DNA of 5,384 nucleotides from an uncultured Anaerolineaceae bacterium (lineage in GTDB: Bacteria; Chloroflexota; Anaerolineae; Promineifilales; Promineifilaceae), in NCBI GenBank assembly GCA_937967805.1, contig CALBTC010000427.1, forward strand, positions 1 through 5,384, in the 5' to 3' direction. The position numbers and the translations under genes are program-made. The stretch's first letter is position 1. Each line of letters begins with the position of its first letter. Below the pieces are notes generated by a model, which had not been told where the DNA came from, searched no databases, and saw nothing but the letters and a program-made list of their open reading frames with translations. Positions 1-5,176 of this stretch are shown here, in pieces.

Positions 1-2
1 TG

Positions 3-2108
3 GAAGCAACCGGGTTAAAACTGGATATGCACAAGGGCGGCTTTGTTCTTTCCAAGCGAATCAGCCGGGTAATGCGGCCGCATTTTGTCAGCAGCTTCTT
101 CAACCCTGATGACGTAAACATCGCCTATATGGAGCAATCCCCGGAAGAAGCTAAAGTCTGGGATGGCGCAGGTCTCATTTCTCGCCAAATGCTGCGGAAA
201 ATGGTTTTGTCTGAGGATGGCCGACACGGTGGGCTTTCTCCAGCAAAGCGGGAGCGGCTGGAAACGGAACTGCACCATGCCAAGCGGGTGGAGTTCACCG
301 TCATGACGCCCAAAGGGCAGGATAAAGGCCATGCGATTGTGGCCGATGATCTGCGGGATGAAAACGGCCGTCCCGTAGACTTCCTCTTGCCCCAAGACAC
401 CAAGAGAGAAGTGCGGCTGGATAACGGCCGTACTTTTGTTGGTCTCAGCTTCGTCCATGGCCACAACGATATGCGTTTGGACATTCAGAGCCTGATTAAC
501 CTGCATCCCTTTTTCCAGGAAGAGCAACTGCTGGATTGGCTAAAAGATGAAGGTGACTTATTCGTACAGGCTGTAGAAACCGGGCAGGTGGCCGAAGCGA
601 TGGGTCGGATAGATCGCCATACGACGCTAGAAGAAGTGCAGGCGTGGCCGCTGCGGGAATACTTCGCCAGCGGCGGTCATCCCATGTGGTTCCGCAGCCA
701 TGTCAAGAGCCTGATGAACCAGCACCTGAAGCGGTTGAACCATTCGACTTTGGAGAAGATGCGCTTGCCCATCCCTGGCGGTCGCCACTACGTCATGCCG
801 GCGGCCGTGGGGAAGCGGGCAGGTATCAAAGGGCTGGACGTGCCCAGAGGCCACATTCACATTGACGACAAGCGTGGCACGGCCTGGGTCAATGACGAGG
901 ATTGGCTGGCACTGCCGGACTCGCCCAAAGGTGAAGGTATCGCCAGGATTTTGGGGGGAGCCGACAATGATGACGCTCTCTGGCTGCACCCGTTCACCGA
1001 CCATGATGGGGAGCGGAAGGTGCTGGCCTGGCGCAGTCCCAACCAGGTGGGTGAATATGTGATTCTCAAGCCAACGGAGGATTCCCACGTGCTGCCGTGG
1101 ACGATAAGTGTGAATGATGTGGGTGAGCGGGAAACGGCCGTTTACGCGGCCGCCGATAGCCGCAAACTGCCGCCGCGAGTGGATTTTACCGATCCGGAGT
1201 ATCTGGGATTGGTGAATCCAGAAACCGTCGGGGGATTAGGAGAGGGTACAGAATACAGCGTCGAGGTTATGGAAGCGGCCGTTGCCCAAGCTATCGCTAA
1301 CCAGGGTGCATTGGGCATGTATTGCAATACGTTGATGCTGAACAAGGCCCTTTACGGCCGTTTACCAGACAATCCCCCTGCCCCACTGGAAGACATTATT
1401 GACAGCGCCGTGAAAACAGGCGCGGACCTGAGCCAGGTAGTGTTGTGGAACTATGCGAAATCGCGTGAGATATTAGAGAGCGGCATTCCTATTCCGTCCC
1501 TGCTGCACAAACGGCTGAGCATGGACTGGTCGGATAGAGAGAACCGCCCTCCCCTGCCCCCCGCCACCGGTGTGGCGGGACGCTCGGCGCATTGGCTGGA
1601 CAGGCTGGAAGCTGGGGTGAAGGCGCATATTGAAGCCATACAGCAAAGGCGAGATAACCTGACTGCCCAGGCGCGCCCGCCGCAGGCGATGCTGGATGCG
1701 GCTTTGGCCGATCCGGAAGGGGTGAAACTGGGGGCCGGGTTGAACAAGGCGTATGCGGCCGCTTTGCGCATGGATAAAGGCCAATATGCCAATGCGCTGG
1801 AGCGGGCGAAAGCGGCAGCTGAAGATTATTTGGCCCACTTTCTCCCCGAGCGGCGAGGGGCAATTTTGTTGGGGGCGTTGGCTAGTGTGTATGGAAAGGA
1901 GGATGGTGGAGCTGATATGGCCGTGTGGTTGGCAGCAAGCAAGGGGAATGCAGATCAACCGTTACCAGGCATTTGGCCATCTTCAATTGCTCATGAAACG
2001 ATTGAGGCGTTGCGGGAGATCGGGCTATTGGATGACATTATTGCTACCATAGAAGGGTTGGTCGTGTATCCTGTTGAGATGGTGAGAGAGGCTGGCGACA
2101 CAAAGTGA
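3..2108 (+). CDS. RdRP/YonO-like two-barrel RNA polymerase homologue, 5' end probably outside window
   Basis: The product is probably a single-chain nucleic-acid polymerase of the class shared by eukaryotic RNA-dependent RNA polymerases and the phage SPbeta YonO RNA polymerase. Residues are numbered from the ATG at 27. Visible motifs, in the order known for that class: DGAGLIS (46-52), matching DGxGxIS of the first double-psi barrel; a DKG site (99-101), like the catalytic-lysine region; RLPIPGGR (246-253) followed by MPAAVG; GGADNDDALW (310-319), in the place of the metal-binding DxDGD loop; and DSAVKTGAD (459-467), resembling the late AVDxxKTG motif. The last ~170 residues are helix-rich and I do not recognise them. 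The frame stays open to the window edge and no Shine-Dalgarno precedes the ATG at 27, so the gene probably starts further left. It converges on the pRiA4-like gene with a 14-bp gap. The RNA polymerase fold is inferred from motifs only. The Asp loop is one residue short, so catalytic competence is uncertain. Confidence 0.68.
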   Translation, partial: EATGLKLDMHKGGFVLSKRISRVMRPHFVSSFFNPDDVNIAYMEQSPEEAKVWDGAGLISRQMLRKMVLSEDGRHGGLSPAKRERLETELHHAKRVEFTVMTPKGQDKGHAIVADDLRDENGRPVDFLLPQDTKREVRLDNGRTFVGLSFVHGHNDMRLDIQSLINLHPFFQEEQLLDWLKDEGDLFVQAVETGQVAEAMGRIDRHTTLEEVQAWPLREYFASGGHPMWFRSHVKSLMNQHLKRLNHSTLEKMRLPIPGGRHYVMPAAVGKRAGIKGLDVPRGHIHIDDKRGTAWVNDEDWLALPDSPKGEGIARILGGADNDDALWLHPFTDHDGERKVLAWRSPNQVGEYVILKPTEDSHVLPWTISVNDVGERETAVYAAADSRKLPPRVDFTDPEYLGLVNPETVGGLGEGTEYSVEVMEAAVAQAIANQGALGMYCNTLMLNKALYGRLPDNPPAPLEDIIDSAVKTGADLSQVVLWNYAKSREILESGIPIPSLLHKRLSMDWSDRENRPPLPPATGVAGRSAHWLDRLEAGVKAHIEAIQQRRDNLTAQARPPQAMLDAALADPEGVKLGAGLNKAYAAALRMDKGQYANALERAKAAAEDYLAHFLPERRGAILLGALASVYGKEDGGADMAVWLAASKGNADQPLPGIWPSSIAHETIEALREIGLLDDIIATIEGLVVYPVEMVREAGDTK

Positions 2109-2122
2109 ATCCGGCTTGCAGG

Positions 2123-2917
2123 TTAGGCACCTTCGATAAGTCGGGCGACAGAACCACGACAGCGAATACATTCACCGCGCAAAAATAAATCTCCCTGCTT
2201 GATGTTGCCTTTGAAATTGACGATTGTTGTCTTTTCTCCACAGTGAGGGCACCAGACTGCACCGATAATTTTGGCCTGAATATGTTCGGGAATGCTGTCC
2301 CAGAACCATTGTCCCTGCGGTGTGAAGGCTGGGGTGGAGGTTAAGGGCGGGGCCACCATTTCACCTTGCCAGTAGACGCCTTCGCGCAGCTGCTGCGTCA
2401 CTTTATCCAGGTCAAAGGCTTCCGGATCAAATACGCCGCCGACCCACTCCAGGTAGCTGTCGTGCTCCTCGTGTTCCGGGTCTTGTAGGGCTTCCAGGAA
2501 AAGCTCGTAGCCCCATGGACCGCCACAATCTTCAGGCGGGCAGGCGCGTTCACCGGCCAGACAGTGGGGATAAACGGCCGTTTCATCCACCGGTAAAATT
2601 GCTTCCAGAACCAATTCATGCTCCCAACTGTCGCCGAAGTCATATTCGTAGGTACACGTTGTTCCTTCTTGCTTAATGATCTTGTCCAGTTGGGTTACAT
2701 GATCCGGCGCGCCGTCTTCATCCCATTCGGCCAATATTTCACTGTCCGTGATCAGAAGTGATCCTACTTGAAACAAGTGCAAGTGACTGTTCCACCACCC
2801 CATAACGACTTGCAGAGTTTTGTGCAGTTCACGAAAGGTAATGTCGCTGTGTACCTGAAAACGACGCCAGATAGGCGGTTGGATTTCTTTGAGAGTGACT
2901 TTCAATTGATAGATCAT
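2123..2917 (-). CDS. pRiA4b ORF-3-like protein with C-terminal zinc-ribbon-like tail
   Basis: This 264-residue protein belongs to the plasmid pRiA4b ORF-3-like family (PRiA4_ORF3), which is common on plasmids and in mobile or accessory regions and has no firmly established biochemical role. The N-terminal two thirds carry the family's signature blocks: PPIWRR (14-19), a WWNSHLHLF block (41-49), YEYDFGDSWEH (90-100), and a cysteine-rich stretch with RACPPEDCGG (124-133) followed by GYELFLEAL. Beyond the usual domain, a tail at about 205-264 contains CPHC (223-226) and CIRC (250-253), spaced like a zinc ribbon. The start ATG at 2917 has a good ribosome binding site, AGGTG, five bases upstream. 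The gene converges with the polymerase-like gene. Family assignment is confident; function is unknown. Confidence 0.88.
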   Translation of the reverse strand: MIYQLKVTLKEIQPPIWRRFQVHSDITFRELHKTLQVVMGWWNSHLHLFQVGSLLITDSEILAEWDEDGAPDHVTQLDKIIKQEGTTCTYEYDFGDSWEHELVLEAILPVDETAVYPHCLAGERACPPEDCGGPWGYELFLEALQDPEHEEHDSYLEWVGGVFDPEAFDLDKVTQQLREGVYWQGEMVAPPLTSTPAFTPQGQWFWDSIPEHIQAKIIGAVWCPHCGEKTTIVNFKGNIKQGDLFLRGECIRCRGSVARLIEGA

Positions 2918-2933
2918 TTCTGCACCTGTATTA

Positions 2934-2993
2934 ATTGTATCGGTGAATTGATTTCCGCGGTCAAGGATTTTGATGATATATCCTTGAATTATA
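2934..2993 (-). promoter_or_regulatory. candidate promoter(s) for the pRiA4b ORF-3-like gene
   Basis: On the minus strand upstream of the ATG at 2917 there are two weak candidates. TTGACC (2964-2959) and TACAAT (2939-2934) are separated by 19 bases, slightly long, and would leave a leader of only about ten bases. A perfect TATAAT at 2993-2988 would give a more normal leader of about 65 bases but has no convincing -35 box. The sequence is AT-rich enough for chance matches. Confidence 0.25.
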
Positions 2994-3016
2994 CGCAGGA
3001 TGTAAGGGAGTGGTAG

Positions 3017-3115
3017 ATGTTAACGGCCGTAAATGATGAGGTCGTTTTTGACCTTGAATTCGGCAGCTGCACAATGGCTCTTGATTTGCTTCTGTTGAAA
3101 AGGGCGTTGTACTGA
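3017..3115 (+). CDS. possible small ORF (32 codons), hypothetical or gene remnant
   Basis: A short plus-strand frame starts with ATG at 3017, preceded by a well-spaced purine-rich site AGGGAG (3005-3010), and ends in TGA at 3113-3115. That stop is immediately before the proposed TA target of the insertion sequence. The product begins MLTAVNDEVVFDLEFG and ends LDLLLLKRALY. I do not recognise it. Its last residues loosely resemble LDDIIMLKEGLAIY, encoded by the gene remnant on the other side of the insertion sequence, and both contain TGTTGAAA followed by a G-rich run. It contains one copy of the iterated ACGGCCGT palindrome. It may be a real small gene, the end of a decayed gene, or chance. 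Confidence 0.28.
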   Translation: MLTAVNDEVVFDLEFGSCTMALDLLLLKRALY

Positions 3116-3123
3116 TAGAGAAA

Positions 3124-3681
3124 CTATTTAGACATGGCGCGAATAGTTTCAACATTGAACTTTTCCAAAAATGAATAATTGAACTTGTTTGTTCTGAGAA
3201 AGTGCTCAAATCGTTCAGCCAACCCAGCCAATTTGGACTGGTCATGATTATGGCTGACATGGGTACGAGCCGCTTTCCATACATGCTCCTGCGGGTTCAA
3301 ATCCGGTGACGCCGACGGATATTTCATCACTTCTAGTCTCGGATTTTCAGCCAACAATTGTTTGACGGCCGCCCCACCATGCCAGGTGGCTCGATCCCAA
3401 AACAAGAGAATTTGTTTAGCTGGGTAAGACGCTAAAATCTGTTTCAGATGAACAGCTGTCGCCTCAGAATTCATCGTTTCTGCCCGGGTGACAATTTCCG
3501 CGCCAGAAACCAGGTCGAGCGTGCCATAGAAGCTGACCTTATCTCGCTGCGGTGAGACTTTGACCAGAGGGGTTTGTCCGACTGGTGCCCAGACGGAGGT
3601 AGTGGTGGCTTGTAAATACATGCTCGCTTCATCTTCACTTAGATAGATAGCTTCAGGATGGGTTTGCGCATAATCGGTCAC
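3124..3681 (-). CDS. IS630 transposase, orfB (DDE catalytic half)
   Basis: This is the catalytic half of an IS630-type transposase, which cuts and joins the element's ends at TA targets. Candidate catalytic residues are D17 in LSEDEASMYL, D96 in LLFWDRATWHGG and E132 in SPDLNPQEHVW; the last two are 35 residues apart, as expected for the IS630/Tc1 superfamily. The 185-codon frame begins with GTG at 3681, and its GTGA overlaps the orfA stop. Expression could be by translational coupling, or by -1 frameshifting on the A AAA AAG heptamer just upstream, which would yield an orfA-orfB fusion of 364 residues. All three acidic residues are present, so the transposase may still be active. Confidence 0.9.
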   Translation of the reverse strand: MTDYAQTHPEAIYLSEDEASMYLQATTTSVWAPVGQTPLVKVSPQRDKVSFYGTLDLVSGAEIVTRAETMNSEATAVHLKQILASYPAKQILLFWDRATWHGGAAVKQLLAENPRLEVMKYPSASPDLNPQEHVWKAARTHVSHNHDQSKLAGLAERFEHFLRTNKFNYSFLEKFNVETIRAMSK

Positions 3682-4217
3682 TTTTTTTCTAACTGTTCTT
3701 CAAACTCGGCCACCTTGTCCTCTGAACGTGAGCGAAACACCTTGGCCGTTCGCTGCCAACTGACGCCGCATTTCTGGAATAGTTGCAGATAGGAAGCAGC
3801 TCTGGTGTATTCGAGGCCATACCATTTTTTTATCGCTCGCCTTAAGTCAGGCACACACCAGTGCAGTCCATCGACCGTCGCCACCTCTTCCTGACTAAAC
3901 AAGTCAACTGGACGATACTGGTGCAGCTTCAAGGCTAAATCCTGTATCTGTTCATCGGTGAGATATTGATGATTACCCCCTTGGCGATTGTCAACGAAAC
4001 CATGCAGACCTTGTTTCAGGTACCGTCCATACCAGCGGATAATCGTACGTCGTGGCATTCCAGTCAGGTGGGTGATCTCTTTGACGGGAACCTCACTGCC
4101 ATACAGCCTGACTGCTTGGATGCGGGTTCTCATCTCACCGTCTTTACATTCTGTGAATGCCAGAAGCAATTGCTTATCAGCTTCTGGTGAAAGTAATTGT
4201 TTACGTTTATTTGCCAT
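3678..4217 (-). CDS. IS630 transposase, orfA (DNA-binding half)
   Basis: This 179-residue protein is the N-terminal, DNA-binding half of an IS630-type transposase. Residues about 28-72 form a helix-turn-helix of the Tc1/IS630 type, with RIQAVRLYG, VKEITHLTGMPRRTIIRW and a GLHGFVDNRQGG turn. Residues about 105-160 match the second, winged-helix segment, with LHWCVPDLRRAIKKWYG and a GVSWQR end. Normal family members continue into the DDE domain in one chain. Here the frame ends with GAA AAA AAG TGA and the catalytic part lies in the -1 frame. The start ATG at 4217 is the first in frame and has no obvious Shine-Dalgarno, which may keep expression low. The heptamer is a canonical -1 slip site, so the split is more likely programmed than a random mutation. 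Confidence 0.9.
   Translation of the reverse strand: MANKRKQLLSPEADKQLLLAFTECKDGEMRTRIQAVRLYGSEVPVKEITHLTGMPRRTIIRWYGRYLKQGLHGFVDNRQGGNHQYLTDEQIQDLALKLHQYRPVDLFSQEEVATVDGLHWCVPDLRRAIKKWYGLEYTRAASYLQLFQKCGVSWQRTAKVFRSRSEDKVAEFEEQLEKK
3681..3690 (-). promoter_or_regulatory. candidate -1 frameshift site (A AAA AAG) at the orfA/orfB junction
   Basis: On the minus strand the end of orfA reads GAA AAA AAG TGA. The heptamer A AAA AAG fits the X XXY YYZ rule for -1 slippage, and after slipping the next codon is GTG, the first codon of orfB. I saw no convincing stimulatory stem-loop downstream. Confidence 0.6.
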
Positions 4218-4255
4218 GGAGCATATTGTGTCACTTTAATTTATTTTGTCTATGA

Positions 4256-4331
4256 GCATCATGTGAAGCCGGTTTACTTGATGACATTATCATGTTGAAA
4301 GAGGGTTTAGCTATTTATCCTGCGTCGTGAA
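4256..4331 (+). pseudogene. 3' remnant of a second polymerase-like gene, cut off by the IS
   Basis: The plus-strand frame through 4271 encodes a short tail with GLLDDII, then EGL, then YP, and stops at TGA 4329-4331. The polymerase-like protein encoded at the left of the window has GLLDDII, EGL and YP at the same spacing near its C-terminus (residues 666-682). By eye about 14 of 22 residues agree, and many differences are at third codon positions, which points to an old protein-coding relative rather than a recent duplicate. The frame has a stop codon (4253-4255) just inside the proposed IS target, so the rest of the gene is gone or lies elsewhere. The remnant overlaps the 3' end of the convergent DUF2726 gene by about 17 bases. 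Confidence 0.55.
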
Positions 4332-5043
4332 CAATGCCCCGGCAGCGCGGATAGTTGGAGCAGCCCCAGAAAACCTTGCCCTTGTTGGTACCGGTCTTAG
4401 CCGTCCGCTGAACCATTTTGGCTCCACATTTGGGACAGACGGGTGCGGCCGCTTGTTCAACTCCATCGACTGGCTCATTAATGCTGCTGACTGATTTTGA
4501 TAATGGTCCAGCTTTTTGCTGCAAGTATTGATTGAGCTTTTCCGTAGGATAGCCATTTTTAACCGGGATGTGTACCAAAGGTAGCCGTGCAGCAACAAAC
4601 ACTTTATCCACAAACCGATCTCGTTTCTGTCTATCGGTTCGTTGATGACTCTTATCATCCAGCTCGATGCCTAGAATGGGCCGCATTGTATGGGGATCAC
4701 ACAAGAGAAAGTCTACATGTTTGCGATCTATTTTGTTTCGGTACGCTTGATTTTGACCGAAGTCACCGGTTTGGGCATAGAAAAGATCTCCCAAGGATAC
4801 TTTGACCAAAATTGTAGCCCAGTTGGATACGGCCGTTTGCAATACCCTGTAGAAATTCAACTCAGCAGGAGAAAGGAAATCATCACGCAGATGATATGGG
4901 TATTGCACTGCTCCTGTTTTTTCTGTTTGATCATCCAATAACCATTCTTGGATACGGGTGATCAATTCATCTATCTGTGCCTCTGACAACCCTAATAGTT
5001 TGAGGATTTTTCTTAAACTGGAAAATGTCCTGGATTCGTTCAT
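4315..5043 (-). CDS. DUF2726 (PD-(D/E)XK-like) nuclease with topoisomerase-type zinc ribbon
   Basis: The 242-residue product joins a helical N-terminus (about 1-40) to a DUF2726 domain (about 55-175), then a linker and a C-terminal zinc ribbon (about 200-240). DUF2726 is related to PD-(D/E)XK endonucleases. Candidate active-site residues are E61 in SPAE, D111 in HVDFLLCD, and E127/D129 with K131 in GIELDDKSH. The ribbon has CPKC (203-206) and C228 and C234 in GCSNYPRC, like the C-terminal zinc fingers of type IA topoisomerases, and probably helps bind DNA. I chose ATG 5043 because the frame upstream, open to an ATG at 5226, is made of CRISPR repeat and spacer sequence. The upstream AGGATA is too far away to be a good ribosome binding site. 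The gene is co-directional with the CRISPR array and begins about 50 bases past its last, decayed repeat. Nuclease activity is inferred. Confidence 0.82.
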   Translation of the reverse strand: MNESRTFSSLRKILKLLGLSEAQIDELITRIQEWLLDDQTEKTGAVQYPYHLRDDFLSPAELNFYRVLQTAVSNWATILVKVSLGDLFYAQTGDFGQNQAYRNKIDRKHVDFLLCDPHTMRPILGIELDDKSHQRTDRQKRDRFVDKVFVAARLPLVHIPVKNGYPTEKLNQYLQQKAGPLSKSVSSINEPVDGVEQAAAPVCPKCGAKMVQRTAKTGTNKGKVFWGCSNYPRCRGIVHDAG

Positions 5044-5092
5044 TGATGTAAAAGTGTATCCTATGCTAGAGAACAGTAAATGTGATTTTTGT

Positions 5093-5129
5093 ATAAGACG
5101 ATTCTCTGGCGAATCTAGAGATAAGTTAC
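5093..5129 (-). repeat. degenerate terminal CRISPR repeat
   Basis: Bases 5101-5129 match 22 of the last 29 positions of the array repeat as written on the plus strand, including ATTCTCTGG, GAATCT and the final TAC. The first eight positions are essentially lost. Decayed repeats are typical of the leader-distal end, so this marks the old end of the array. The interval to the first intact repeat (5130-5176, 47 bases) is longer than the other spacers and contains a perfect hairpin, GCCAGT-attcc-ACTGGC (5147-5163). Confidence 0.72.
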
Positions 5130-5176
5130 GTGCTGGTGCTCCGTTGGCCAGTATTCCACTGGCTGAATGACAACCT

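Larger units (their letters stand above)
3118..4250 (-). mobile_element. IS630-family insertion sequence, about 1.13 kb
   Basis: The element holds the two overlapping transposase frames and nothing else. I place its ends by a weak inverted similarity. Reading inward, the left end is TA then GAGAAACTATTTAG, and the right end (minus strand) is TA then GACAAAATAAATT, agreeing at most of the first dozen positions. Both ends abut a TA dinucleotide (3116-3117 and 4251-4252), the target duplicated by IS630/Tc1-type elements. The right boundary is supported independently: similarity to the polymerase-like gene resumes a few bases outside it. The orfB stop lies only six bases from the left end. Family assignment is firm; the exact ends are tentative. 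Confidence 0.62.

Noticed and set aside
15..1958. Several long minus-strand and plus-strand ORFs inside the polymerase-like gene
   Set aside because: They lack recognisable domains, overlap a gene with clear family motifs, and their length is explained by the few stop codons in the opposite frames of GC-rich coding sequence.
2109..2122. Terminator between the convergent polymerase-like and pRiA4-like genes
   Set aside because: The gap is only 14 bases and no stem followed by a T-run is present on either strand nearby.
3093..4308. Direct repeat TGTTGAAA plus G-run on both sides of the IS, considered as IS termini
   Set aside because: The copies are in direct, not inverted, orientation, lie outside the ORF-proximal TA sites, and are better explained by the flanking gene remnants or chance.
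4587..4941. Plus-strand ORFs of 72 and 83 codons within the DUF2726 gene
   Set aside because: They are antisense to conserved nuclease motifs and have no ribosome binding site or family features.
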